Origin: an uncultured Lachnospiraceae bacterium | GTDB lineage: Bacteria > Bacillota > Clostridia > Lachnospirales > Lachnospiraceae | NCBI GenBank assembly: GCA_934339365.1 | Contig: CAKRHW010000018.1 | Span: 1-44,750 of the forward strand | Length of the DNA: 44,750 nt | Reading direction: 5' to 3' | Part shown: piece after piece, positions 1 through 7,793 of the stretch | Numbering within the stretch: the first letter of the stretch is position 1 | Layout of the letters: each line of letters starts with the position of its first letter | Made by a program: the position numbers and the translations under genes | Notes under the pieces: generated by a model | Told to the model about the DNA's origin: nothing | Databases searched by the model: none | What the model saw: only the letters and a program-made list of their open reading frames with translations

Positions 1-110
1 TTATTAAACTTATCTGAAAATCTCTTTTGGAAATCTTCGGGATGGTTTAAATATTGTTCAGTTTTCAATGTTCTAAATTTGTTTGTTGCTGTCTCGGCGA
101 CAGCTTGTTA
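1..110 (-). other. Leader of a leftward rRNA operon (gene body outside window)
   Basis: This is the transcribed leader downstream of four leftward promoters. On the minus strand, positions 71-55 read ACATTGAAAACTGAACA, which resembles the conserved 'TTGAAAACTG' element of Firmicutes rRNA leaders and 16S-23S spacers. A small hairpin (GCTGTC/GACAGC, 88-104) sits at about the start of the last transcript. The 16S gene itself would lie left of position 1, so the rRNA assignment is inference from promoter style and this motif. Confidence 0.7.
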
Positions 111-139
111 ATTATATCACTTTCATTTTATCTTGTCAA
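111..139 (-). promoter_or_regulatory. rrn-type promoter P4 (proximal)
   Basis: Perfect sigma-A promoter on the minus strand: -35 TTGACA at 139-134, 17-base spacer, -10 TATAAT at 116-111, with an extended -10 TGA directly upstream. A short conserved block (AAAAAGTGC) precedes the -35. It is the last of four tandem promoters. Confidence 0.9.
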
Positions 140-197
140 GCACTTTTTATTTTTTATTTTTTATTTTCTCAAGCACTTTCAAGTAGAAAGCTTATTT

Positions 198-226
198 ATT
201 ATATCTCATCCGCTTTATTCTGTCAA
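198..226 (-). promoter_or_regulatory. rrn-type promoter P3
   Basis: Minus-strand TTGACA at 226-221, 17-base spacer, TATAAT at 203-198. The upstream block AAAAAAGTGC matches that of P4, so the promoters look like diverged tandem copies about 87-105 bases apart. Confidence 0.9.
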
Positions 227-302
227 GCACTTTTTTCAACTTCTTATTCTCAAACTCTCTTTGGTTAAGAAGTTATGTGCTTTTCATTTAAGCAACTTAG
301 AT

Positions 303-331
303 ATTATATCATCGCATCTTTACTTTGTCAA
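303..331 (-). promoter_or_regulatory. rrn-type promoter P2
   Basis: Minus-strand TTGACA at 331-326, 17-base spacer, TATAAT at 308-303 with extended TGA. An AAAAAAATGC block lies upstream, as in the other copies. Confidence 0.9.
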
Positions 332-408
332 GCATTTTTTTAACTTTTTAATCGTCAGATTTTTTTCGTTTTATATAATTGCTTGTCTCGTTTTCAGCGA
401 CGTCCTAT

Positions 409-437
409 AGTCTATCATTTTTGTATTCCGATGTCAA
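409..437 (-). promoter_or_regulatory. rrn-type promoter P1 (distal), A-rich upstream region
   Basis: Minus-strand TTGACA at 437-432, 17-base spacer, TAGACT at 414-409 with TGA before it. Positions 438-560 are very A-rich on the minus strand and could act as an UP element. The sequence just after the start region (GTCGCTGAAAACGAGAC, about 400-384) echoes the GTCGCCGAGAC after P4. Confidence 0.7.
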
Positions 438-650
438 CTACTTTTTTACATTTTTTTCTATTCTTATTCTTTCTTACTCTTTTTCCCCTTCTTTTCGCTT
501 TTTTTCTTGATATTCCTGCTCTTTTCTTTCTTTTGGCCATATTCTTTCTAGTTTTTTTCAGAATACTTTTCTAGACGGTGGAAGTGTGACGTACAGAGCA
601 AACCGAATCAGCACGTTTTTGAGGTTAACACTCCCAATTACATATATTAG

Positions 651-720
651 CAAAAAACTGCCACCATACATCAAATGTATATCTGATATTCTAGATACAC
701 ATCCGATGCACGTGACAGTT
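651..720 (-). terminator. Intrinsic terminator of the cvpA-family operon
   Basis: On the minus strand a 28-base-pair hairpin with one bulge (arms 720-693 and 684-656) and an 8-base loop is followed by TTTTTTG. All non-Watson-Crick pairs are G-U in the minus-strand RNA but would be A-C in the plus-strand RNA, so selection acted on the minus transcript. It starts 16 bases after the stop of the gene ending at 736. Confidence 0.9.
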
Positions 721-735
721 TTACTCTCTTTTGCT

Positions 736-1443
736 TTATAGAATTCCTGAAAACATGCTTACAAGCAGATTATTATCGTAAATGCTTTTTAATAGTTTAT
801 TTCCATTAATTAAACCAATTGCCTGATCAACCATGCCTGTGCCCTGTAGTGACATAATCACCAAACAGACCAGCCACAATATAATCAGTCCTTCTGCTAA
901 ACCTAATGCTCCTCCGATAATTCGGTTCATGGTATTTAAGATTGGTAGCCGGGAGACAAGATTTAAGACATTCGTCACGACTCTTAGGGCAATATTTATT
1001 AATACAAACAAAACGACATATACAATTGCACTTACAATGATATCTGTCAGACTTCTGCTGAACTCTCCTATAATATTCACAAACGTCATGTCTTTTTGAA
1101 ACAGGGCGCTGTTTTCTTCTAATTGCCTGCTTACAAATTCTGGCATGTTGTCTATATTAATGACTCTCTTCTGTTCTTCTACCCCAAGGATTCCCTGGCT
1201 TCCGTATTCGCTATATCCTAGCTGCTTCTTTACACTGGTGTCTACTTTCTTATAGATATTGTCGTACATCGAGGTGGTTTTTACTACTTTCGTTGCCAAA
1301 GGTGTCAGACCTGATACAACAAGCAATGATATCATAACAGATATCAGAGCCAGAGCGATTTTAATAATCCCTTTCTCGTATCCTGTCAAAAACATAACAA
1401 CTAAAAATATAAAGACTAACACCATTAACATCGCACTATTCAT
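736..1443 (-). CDS. CvpA family membrane protein
   Basis: A 235-residue integral membrane protein of the CvpA (colicin V production) family. Hydrophobic segments lie near residues 5-20, 27-48, 135-156 and 175-200, with the typical 'FLTGYEKGIIK' after the first helix and a glycine-rich 'IIGGALGLAEGLIILW' before the last. CvpA proteins are linked to envelope homeostasis in other bacteria; the molecular role here is unknown. The ATG is preceded by GAGGAG. It follows the DUF5711 gene by about 200 bases and is closed by a strong terminator, so it is probably the last gene of that unit. A TATAAT near 1573 with no good -35 may give an extra promoter. Confidence 0.85.
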   Translation of the reverse strand: MNSAMLMVLVFIFLVVMFLTGYEKGIIKIALALISVMISLLVVSGLTPLATKVVKTTSMYDNIYKKVDTSVKKQLGYSEYGSQGILGVEEQKRVINIDNMPEFVSRQLEENSALFQKDMTFVNIIGEFSRSLTDIIVSAIVYVVLFVLINIALRVVTNVLNLVSRLPILNTMNRIIGGALGLAEGLIILWLVCLVIMSLQGTGMVDQAIGLINGNKLLKSIYDNNLLVSMFSGIL

Positions 1444-1598
1444 AATCTCCTCCTCTCTCCCTTGTGAGGTTTCTTATGTTTTTTTGCTGTGTTGTTTCTT
1501 TACACTCTGCTTTATCATAATTCATATTTACTTTTCTCATTCTTTTTCCCATTCATTCAAATTCTTCTATTATAACTATATACTCTATTATTTATCTA

Positions 1599-1641
1599 TG
1601 ATAGTACTCCTCTCCCATTCAGAGTTCTATCATCTTTTTTT
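1599..1641 (+). terminator. Terminator-like hairpin, T-tract on the plus strand
   Basis: Inverted repeat ATGATAG-t-ACTC / GAGT-t-CTATCAT (1599-1632) is followed on the plus strand by a run of seven T. On the minus strand the same hairpin has no U-tract. The only annotated transcription here is leftward, so this may be a transcript-end stem for the DUF5711 gene or a terminator for an unseen rightward transcript. Confidence 0.45.
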
Positions 1642-2855
1642 TATTTTAATCTGATTTCCTGTAGTTTATTATTCGTTACTACAAGATATTGATATTTTCT
1701 GCTGGTTGGAACCATCTCGGTGATACCATCTGAAAAATCTCCAGTATATTTTACCCTTCCTGCAAATGTTACAACACTTACCTGATTTTCATTATAAAAA
1801 ACCAGATTATCCTGATCGATAAATACATTCTGGTACTCTTTATCATAATGATAATCCATTTTCCTGCTTCCCTTTAAATCATAAACGACAGCATTGTATG
1901 GATTAGAATCTTTACTGTTATAGTATACCACACCAATTGTATTTGTACTATAAAATACTTGTTTTATTTCGCTGTCAAATTTATTTTCCCATATTTTCTT
2001 AGGTTTTTCTTTCATGCTGTATAAATTAATCTGGTTGTCTCCATATGCCACAACGGTATCATTATTGATAAATTCTACTTTAGGAATAATTGTTCCGTCA
2101 TCGTAATTGAATCCGCCAACCATATTATCTACTTCACCTTTGCCAACTTCATCAAAGTTATAGAACAGCAAACGGGACTGTATCTTCCCATCTGTAATGC
2201 ACAAATAGGAAACTGCCATCTTTTTTCCATCTTCTGACATTGTGAAATCGACAGGATAGCCTTCGCCACTAATAACGGATTTGCCGGTTGTTAAGACTTC
2301 TCCATTTTTGTCGCGCAATTCTATGTAACTGGCATCTTTATCTTCTAATATAGCACCAATGACTCCTTGTGACGCAATCTCTAGCTTTTTAATTGGATAA
2401 GTCATTGAAATCTTCCCCTGTGGCTTATCTGTATTAAAAATATATACATCATTTGTATTCTGATCAGCAATTGCGGCATATTTTCCGCAAGTATCAACGA
2501 GTGGATTCTGAATCTCATATGCCTGATTCCAGACTTCACCTTTGTTATCTATATAGGCTGCCCCATCGTTACTATATTTTAAAACATTATCTCCGAACTT
2601 AAGAAAATAACTGTTATATTTAGAATCGAGCTGCACTTCGTTTTTTACGACATACTTCTGATACTTTTTCACCTTATTATAGGTATGTACACCTGCTGAA
2701 ACAACCAGACAAATAATCAGGGCTATAATCAACATCCTTTTTTTCTTATGGCGATGTCGCTCTAGCCGTTCTGCAAAGCTTCCGCTTTCATCTTCCCGGG
2801 CTGCTCTTCGCTGCCACCGGACTTTTTTGCCAGGCAGCTTTCGTACCTTTGCCAT
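1641..2855 (-). CDS. DUF5711 family membrane-anchored beta-propeller-like protein
   Basis: A 404-residue protein that I place in the DUF5711 family of clostridia. It has a basic cytoplasmic N-terminus (residues 1-40), one transmembrane helix near 41-61, then a long extracellular domain rich in short beta-strand repeats ('YAAIADQNTNDVYIFN', 'VVAYGDNQINLYS', 'NLVFYNENQVSVVTF') that resembles a WD/PQQ-type propeller. No catalytic motif is visible. The ATG at 2855 is preceded by GAGGAG with 4 bases of spacing, and a consensus promoter lies at 2996-3024. It sits upstream of the CvpA gene and downstream of a LysM membrane protein, hinting at a cell-envelope role. Function unknown. Confidence 0.75.
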   Translation of the reverse strand: MAKVRKLPGKKVRWQRRAAREDESGSFAERLERHRHKKKRMLIIALIICLVVSAGVHTYNKVKKYQKYVVKNEVQLDSKYNSYFLKFGDNVLKYSNDGAAYIDNKGEVWNQAYEIQNPLVDTCGKYAAIADQNTNDVYIFNTDKPQGKISMTYPIKKLEIASQGVIGAILEDKDASYIELRDKNGEVLTTGKSVISGEGYPVDFTMSEDGKKMAVSYLCITDGKIQSRLLFYNFDEVGKGEVDNMVGGFNYDDGTIIPKVEFINNDTVVAYGDNQINLYSMKEKPKKIWENKFDSEIKQVFYSTNTIGVVYYNSKDSNPYNAVVYDLKGSRKMDYHYDKEYQNVFIDQDNLVFYNENQVSVVTFAGRVKYTGDFSDGITEMVPTSRKYQYLVVTNNKLQEIRLK

Positions 2856-2995
2856 CTTCTCCTCATTTCTGCGCTGCTAAAATATCTCTGCAACCGTTCG
2901 TGAGCACAGCGCAACCACAAACATATCATAGCAGAATTAAAAGGCTCTAACCGCTCTTTTCTAAGTGTTAAATTTTTCAACTCTGTTATCTTTTT

Positions 2996-3024
2996 ATTAT
3001 ACATTAATTTTGTGATTATGGCAA
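2996..3024 (-). promoter_or_regulatory. Sigma-A promoter for the DUF5711 gene
   Basis: Minus-strand TTGCCA (3024-3019), 17-base spacer, TATAAT (3001-2996). It overlaps the stop of the LysM gene and leaves a leader of about 135 bases. A second possible start is an extended -10 TGCTATGAT near 2930. Confidence 0.7.
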
Positions 3025-4305
3025 AATGATTTTTTGGCCTTCTGTAAGTTTACAAGAATCATCTAGATTGTTCGCTCGCTTTAATTGTTCTAGCATATTT
3101 GCGTCATTATATACCTTAATGCAGATTTCAAAAAGTGTTTCTCCTTTTTTTACTGTATACTGTGGAACTTCGTTTTGTATGATCTGATTGCTTTTCATTG
3201 TCTGAGGTTCTGTCGCAGCTGGTTTTGTCTGTATCTGTGTCTGTGATGCTGCTGATGTCATATTTTCCTGGGGTGGATTTGTCTGGGATTTTGCATTTGT
3301 CTGTGAATTCGTCTGTGCATTCAATTGTGAGTCTGATTCCGTTTGTCTGGTCTGTTTTATCGTCGTTTCTTTCTGCTTCTGTGTCTTTTTATCAGCCTTT
3401 TTTGTATTTGATTCTATCTCTTTTTCCGCTGTCGTTGTTGAAATATTTCCATTTACCTTTTCTACCTCTGTTTTATAAAAATCTATATTTTGTCTGGTAG
3501 CCTGCATAATTTTTGCCATATCTTTATTTAGATTTTTGATATCGCTATATTTATGAATTGCCATGACACCTGCTGCAATGACTGCTGCGGATATGGTAAA
3601 AGTAAAATAAGATGCAATAAACCGTTTTGGACGTTTTCTGGTATTGGGGAATTTCTGGAATGCTCCTTCATTTATGGTGCGTTTTGAATTTTTTTCATTC
3701 GATATCCGGATTTCATTTTGATTTAGATCATACCGGTTCTTATCATAAAAATACTGCTGAAGTTGTGGATTTTTTTCGTAATAGATATAATATCCGCTTA
3801 ACCGTTCCATATCTCCATTGTCATATGCAAAAAATCCTTCCTGTCTTTCTGTCCGGTCTAAAAAAAAGCAGACTTTTTCACTGCCGGCAAAATGATCGAT
3901 ATGCATTTTTTTCAGCTGTTCCCAATCTCCTTTGACATGGTATGGGATAGAAAGATACCAGCCAACTATTTTTTCCTTCGGATAATAGGTTTTTATATCA
4001 CTATAAATCCGGTTCCATATGGTTTCATCAAACTGAACGGCATTTTCTTCTGCCTGTGCCTCTACCACACCTTTGATAAACACATACGACTGCTCACCAC
4101 TCATCTGTGCCTGTCCTAACAGCACTCCGTACTTTGCCTTTTTTTCTGCCAATGGGGTTTTCTTTAGATAATTCATTACATAATCTTCTATATATATTTT
4201 TCTTTTTTCCTCTATCATTCCTATCTGCTTTACATTTTTAGGTGTTTTTATCGTAAGAATTTCTTTCGATGGTTCTCCTTTGGTCTTATATATAATCTCT
4301 ATCAT
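3016..4305 (-). CDS. Membrane protein with MPN/JAMM-like cytoplasmic domain and C-terminal LysM
   Basis: A 429-residue protein in three parts. Residues about 35-190 look like an MPN (JAB1/JAMM) fold: 'YGVLLGQ', 'IVGWYLSIPYHV' and 'VCFFLDRTERQEGFFAY' align with the MPN core strands, but the metal-binding H-x-H and S-x7-D positions are not conserved, so it is probably not a peptidase. A transmembrane helix follows near 231-251, then a Thr/Gln/Asn/Lys-rich linker to about 380. A LysM domain ('YTVKKGETLFEICIKVYND') occupies the last 50 residues and should bind peptidoglycan. The topology implies a cytoplasmic sensor or scaffold tied to the wall. The start ATG has AAGGGAG 10 bases upstream. LysM is certain; the MPN call is by eye. 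Confidence 0.75.
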   Translation of the reverse strand: MIEIIYKTKGEPSKEILTIKTPKNVKQIGMIEEKRKIYIEDYVMNYLKKTPLAEKKAKYGVLLGQAQMSGEQSYVFIKGVVEAQAEENAVQFDETIWNRIYSDIKTYYPKEKIVGWYLSIPYHVKGDWEQLKKMHIDHFAGSEKVCFFLDRTERQEGFFAYDNGDMERLSGYYIYYEKNPQLQQYFYDKNRYDLNQNEIRISNEKNSKRTINEGAFQKFPNTRKRPKRFIASYFTFTISAAVIAAGVMAIHKYSDIKNLNKDMAKIMQATRQNIDFYKTEVEKVNGNISTTTAEKEIESNTKKADKKTQKQKETTIKQTRQTESDSQLNAQTNSQTNAKSQTNPPQENMTSAASQTQIQTKPAATEPQTMKSNQIIQNEVPQYTVKKGETLFEICIKVYNDANMLEQLKRANNLDDSCKLTEGQKIILP

Positions 4306-4559
4306 ACTTTCTTGACTCCCTTTCCTGTTTTCTCATACTTTTCTTTGTGACATATTAAAATGCCTGTCTTTTTCTCTGTGTTACTGTACCATATTTAAAA
4401 AAAGTTTTTTGTCATTTTATAGTGGCTTTTTTCATGTTTTTTGCGACATTTTATTTTTTTGATTAAGGTTGGATTTTTCTGTGAATACTTCTTTTATCTG
4501 ACTGCATATACTGTGATGGCAGGACCTGATGATTTTATTTTATATTGGAGGATGTTATT

Positions 4560-5120
4560 TTGAATGGTGTAAAATCTAAAATTTATTTTTTTGATTCACA
4601 TAATCCTGGCGAAGCGTATGAGCTTGGCTTCTGTCTTCGTGATTTTATGAATACCTGTCAGAAAAAACAGCAGCCTTTGATTTTTCTATGTATTGGTACT
4701 GACCGTTCTACCGGAGACAGTCTTGGTCCTTTGATTGGATATAAGTTATCAAAAATGTTATTTGATCATAGAAATTTTTTTGTATATGGTACTTTGTCTC
4801 ATCCTGTCCATGCACTGAATTTAGAAAAGGTCCTGGACGAAATTAAACATGCACATGAAAAACCATTTATTATTGCAATTGATGCAGCACTTGGTTCTTC
4901 TGAAAGTGTGGGGTTTGTCACGCTTTCACAGGCTCCTCTTTATCCCGGTCTGGGCGTAAAAAAAAGTCTCCCTGGAGTGGGAGACTTATCGATTACCGGA
5001 ATCGTCAATGTATCTGGTTCTCTCAATCATGCACTGTTAGAGACTACGCGTCTCTCTGTGGTTATGGAGATTGCAGATGCCATTGTACGTGGAATCCGGA
5101 CTTCTTTATTTTGTCTGTAA
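4560..5120 (+). CDS. yyaC: Spore protease-like sporulation protein YyaC (DUF1256)
   Basis: YyaC/DUF1256 proteins resemble the germination protease GPR and belong to the sporulation programme; their exact role is unresolved. Diagnostic segments are 'FLCIGTDRSTGDSLGPLIGYKL', 'GTLSHPVHALNL', 'IIAIDAALG' and 'KKSLPGVGDLSITGIVNVSG'. The frame is open from a TTG at 4545, but that codon lies inside the ribosome site GGAGGA (4547-4552); the TTG at 4560, seven bases after it, is the likely start, giving 186 residues. It reads against its neighbours. A possible sporulation -35 (GAATA, 4492) precedes CATATAC by 17 bases, but the -10 is poor. Its presence suggests a spore former. Confidence 0.88.
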   Translation: MNGVKSKIYFFDSHNPGEAYELGFCLRDFMNTCQKKQQPLIFLCIGTDRSTGDSLGPLIGYKLSKMLFDHRNFFVYGTLSHPVHALNLEKVLDEIKHAHEKPFIIAIDAALGSSESVGFVTLSQAPLYPGLGVKKSLPGVGDLSITGIVNVSGSLNHALLETTRLSVVMEIADAIVRGIRTSLFCL

Positions 5121-5129
5121 CCTGTAAAA

Positions 5130-6092
5130 TCAATTGTTCACTGTATGCTCTGACTCTTCTATCTTTTGTAATTGCACATCTATTTCTTCAACCTGATTCT
5201 GACGTTTCAAAATCTGTTGTTTCATCGCTTCTAGTTGTTCTTTTAAATCTGTCAGTTCTTTTTGATGCTGTTGCTGAATCTGCGTTTCAATTGCTGCCTG
5301 TTCCTTCTGCACAAATTCCTTCATGACTTTTTCTTGGGCATCTTTTATTTTATTGATCTCATCCTGATGCTTTTTCATCTTCTTATCGAAATCATCAAGA
5401 TTGTAACTGCTTTCGTCTTTGTCCTTTTGGATAGATCTCGTTATTTTTTTGATTTCTTTTTTATTTTCCTCTATCTTCTTTCGATGATTGTATTGTTCTT
5501 TCATAACATCTAAATGTAAATCCCGAACACATACACGAATCAGCAGATAAATGCCAAATACCACTGCCATACAAAAAATATGCAGCAATACTTTTATATA
5601 CGTATTAGCCGGATTAATAATCTTAAATGTAACGAGCCATGGAATCCCAAAATATCCCACAAGAATGTATAAAAAGAAGCCTAGCATATCCCGAAATCCC
5701 TGCGGATAATATAATGTATAAAACCATCTGGTATTGCAAAAAAATGGGGCTCCATCTTTCCGGAATGCCTGCCTGACTTCTTCTTTTATCTGCTGATTCT
5801 CATTTTGCAATTCTGCTGTTTCAAGCTGCACTCTTTGTGCAATTCCTTTTTCTTTTGCCTTTTGTCTTTTCTCTATTACTTCGTTTTGTGCTTTTTGTTC
5901 CTTTGCAAGCCGTTCTTCATAAGGTGCTCTTCTTTCTTTTTTTTGTTTTTCCACTGTCTGAAGAATCAATGCCTTAATCTCTTTTTCTTTCATTGCAAGT
6001 TCCTTTGAAAGGCTCTTTTGATCTTCTTTCATCTGTGAAATCTCTGTTTCTAATGTCTTTTTCTGTTCTATGAGCTGTTCTCTGTTTTGCAC
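5130..6092 (-). CDS. Two-helix membrane protein with long flanking coiled coils
   Basis: I do not recognise this 320-residue protein. Residues 1-105 form a highly charged Lys/Glu/Gln coiled coil. Residues about 135-195 carry two hydrophobic helices ('MLGFFLYILVGYFGIPWLVTF' and 'LLHIFCMAVVFGIYLLIRV'). Residues 200-320 form a second coiled coil. Both coils should lie on the same, probably cytoplasmic, side. The start is GTG at 6092 with GGGGTG seven bases upstream. It is convergent with yyaC (9 bases between stops) and lies just downstream of the PTS IIC gene, about 40 bases away, so it may be cotranscribed with it. It could be a membrane-bound scaffold. Confidence 0.65.
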   Translation of the reverse strand: MQNREQLIEQKKTLETEISQMKEDQKSLSKELAMKEKEIKALILQTVEKQKKERRAPYEERLAKEQKAQNEVIEKRQKAKEKGIAQRVQLETAELQNENQQIKEEVRQAFRKDGAPFFCNTRWFYTLYYPQGFRDMLGFFLYILVGYFGIPWLVTFKIINPANTYIKVLLHIFCMAVVFGIYLLIRVCVRDLHLDVMKEQYNHRKKIEENKKEIKKITRSIQKDKDESSYNLDDFDKKMKKHQDEINKIKDAQEKVMKEFVQKEQAAIETQIQQQHQKELTDLKEQLEAMKQQILKRQNQVEEIDVQLQKIEESEHTVNN

Positions 6093-6131
6093 GAACTAAC
6101 ACCCCGCTTTCTTCTTATGATATCTGTATCT

Positions 6132-7244
6132 TTATTCCATGTCTAACATCATATCTCCATCTTTAATCAGATTGATTCTTCGCATTCCTTCTGCAATTAA
6201 AAGTGTAACAACTCCCGGCAGCATAAAATGCATGAGTATAATTTCCACTAATACAACCTTGGCATCTTTTCCCGCTGCAAGCATTGTCTGATACGTCATA
6301 ATCTGTCCCACAAGTCCCGCAGATCCCATTCCGGAACCGACCGGATTACTTGTCATCTTCAGCACAGCAGAAGAAATTGGGGCAAGGATTGCACTTGACA
6401 GAATCGGCGGAATCCAAATCAATGGTCTGCGTAAAATATTCGGTACCTGGAGCATACTGGTTCCTAATCCCTGCGAAATAAATCCACCGACCTGATTCTC
6501 ACGAAAACTTGCTACCGCAAACCCGACCATCTGACAACAGCATCCCACTGTTGCCGCACCTGCCGCAAGTCCGGAAAGTCCCATGGAAACACCGATTGCT
6601 GCTGAACTGATTGGGAGTGTTAAAATCATTCCCATCAATACCGCAACAATCATTCCTCCTAAAATCGGAGACTTGTCGACATTTACATTTACCAGTTCTC
6701 CTAAATACTTCATAGCCTTAGAGATCGGCGGACCAATTAAAATACCGCAGATACTTCCTGCTGCAATCGAAACCAACGGGGTCAACACAATATCCACCTG
6801 TGTTTTTCCTGCAATAAGATGCCCTACTTCGATGGCGATATATGCTGCAAGAAATGCACCTAATGGTTCTCCCGGTCCCTGTAAAATAACAGCTTCTGTC
6901 AGTTCTTTTGCTGCTCCGGAAGCTTTCAGTGTTCCTGTTACTAAGATGTTTCCCTTTATGATGACAGTCGCATACGCACCGACCATACCTGCTACTGCTG
7001 CTGAAACAGTCACTAATGGTGATTCACCATACTTACATGCGACTCCGATTCCAATTCCTGCTCCTGTCATAATTGTTGCAAGCTTCCCAATCAGATACAT
7101 GTAGGTACCAACTTCACCTCCAATCAGCTTTCCTATCTGCTGCGCAATTGTTCCAATAATCAGTGTGGCAAATAATCCCAGTGCCATTCCTGATAATCCC
7201 GTAATAAACAATCTGTTTAAATAATTCTTAATTGCCGTTAACAC
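6132..7244 (-). CDS. PTS transporter subunit IIC, PfoR-like (EIIC_2 family)
   Basis: A 370-residue, glycine-rich polytopic membrane protein of the PTS_EIIC_2/PfoR family, with repeated helices such as 'LFITGLSGMALGLFATLIIGTIAQQIGK' and 'IGVSMGLSGLAAGAATVGCCCQMVGFAV'. PfoR was named as a toxin regulator in Clostridium perfringens; the family looks like a sugar permease but its substrate is unknown and no EIIA/EIIB is adjacent. The reading frame is open to 7349, but the GTG at 7244, preceded by GAGGAG with a 6-base gap, fits the family N-terminus ('VLTAIKNYLNRLFI'), so I use it. The upstream region holds nested inverted repeats (7267-7370) and a TATAAT near 7306. Confidence 0.83.
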   Translation of the reverse strand: MLTAIKNYLNRLFITGLSGMALGLFATLIIGTIAQQIGKLIGGEVGTYMYLIGKLATIMTGAGIGIGVACKYGESPLVTVSAAVAGMVGAYATVIIKGNILVTGTLKASGAAKELTEAVILQGPGEPLGAFLAAYIAIEVGHLIAGKTQVDIVLTPLVSIAAGSICGILIGPPISKAMKYLGELVNVNVDKSPILGGMIVAVLMGMILTLPISSAAIGVSMGLSGLAAGAATVGCCCQMVGFAVASFRENQVGGFISQGLGTSMLQVPNILRRPLIWIPPILSSAILAPISSAVLKMTSNPVGSGMGSAGLVGQIMTYQTMLAAGKDAKVVLVEIILMHFMLPGVVTLLIAEGMRRINLIKDGDMMLDME

Positions 7245-7475
7245 ATTATTCTCCTCTCTTGTCTGCCATGTGGTAAAATTATTATTTACATTTTGATATC
7301 TTCTTATTATACTAGATACATAACTCAATGTTTCTGGTAAATGCCACATGTAATCTAAGATTATTTTACCTTAATCCGTCTATTCTTTCAACACAGTTAT
7401 TCGGGATTATTCTCCTGGCTTACTTTTGGGTATAGATATAGACTTTGAAGTACGAAGGACTTACAGGGAGGTTTT

Positions 7476-7742
7476 ATGTTTCGTTTATGGGCAAAGATTT
7501 TCAAAGAAAATCGTCTAAAAAAAGATATTGTAATTGAGATTGACAAACCGGAGGAAACTCGCACACACAAGATTTTTGATGCACTTGAACAAGCCTGCGT
7601 GCAATTTGATTTGTCTGTTCCTATCTGGTTAGACCATAATATCTCAGAGTTTCAAAGTCTTAATAAAACTAGATTTCGTTCTGATAGTTTTATCGAATCC
7701 ATTGACTTTGATTTCTTAGAGATTCAGATCTTAGAAGAATAA
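7476..7742 (+). CDS. Small conserved-type hypothetical protein (88 aa)
   Basis: Function not recognised. It is an 88-residue soluble protein with a basic N-terminus ('MFRLWAKIFKENRLKKD'), a middle segment 'HKIFDALEQACVQFDLSVPIWL' and an acidic C-terminus. The ATG has a strong GGGAGG site 6 bases upstream, and the frame is closed by a strong bidirectional terminator, so it looks like a genuine single-gene unit. It is divergent from the PfoR-like gene and convergent with the large membrane protein that follows. Confidence 0.72.
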   Translation: MFRLWAKIFKENRLKKDIVIEIDKPEETRTHKIFDALEQACVQFDLSVPIWLDHNISEFQSLNKTRFRSDSFIESIDFDFLEIQILEE

Positions 7743-7790
7743 AAAAAGCTGCACACAACTGATTTCAGTCGTGTGACAGCTTATTTTTTT
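7741..7790. terminator. Bidirectional intrinsic terminator
   Basis: Stem AAGCTG-CACAC-(a)ACTG / CAGT(c)-GTGTG-(a)CAGCTT, with A-run before and T-run after, so it works on both strands. It serves the 88-residue gene on the plus strand and the membrane protein gene on the minus strand, whose stops flank it. Confidence 0.92.
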
Positions 7791-7793
7791 AGA

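Noticed and set aside
54..574. Three plus-strand ORFs of 61-118 codons rich in Phe/Leu/Ser
   Set aside because: They cover the tandem leftward promoters and A-rich upstream DNA; composition follows the T-rich strand, and no ribosome sites are seen.
2762..3004. 80-codon minus-strand ORF upstream of the DUF5711 gene
   Set aside because: It overlaps the DUF5711 start out of frame, has no family resemblance, and lies in that gene's leader.
4480..4545. SigF/SigG promoter upstream of yyaC
   Set aside because: GAATA and CATATAC are 17 bases apart, but the -10 does not match either consensus well enough to annotate.
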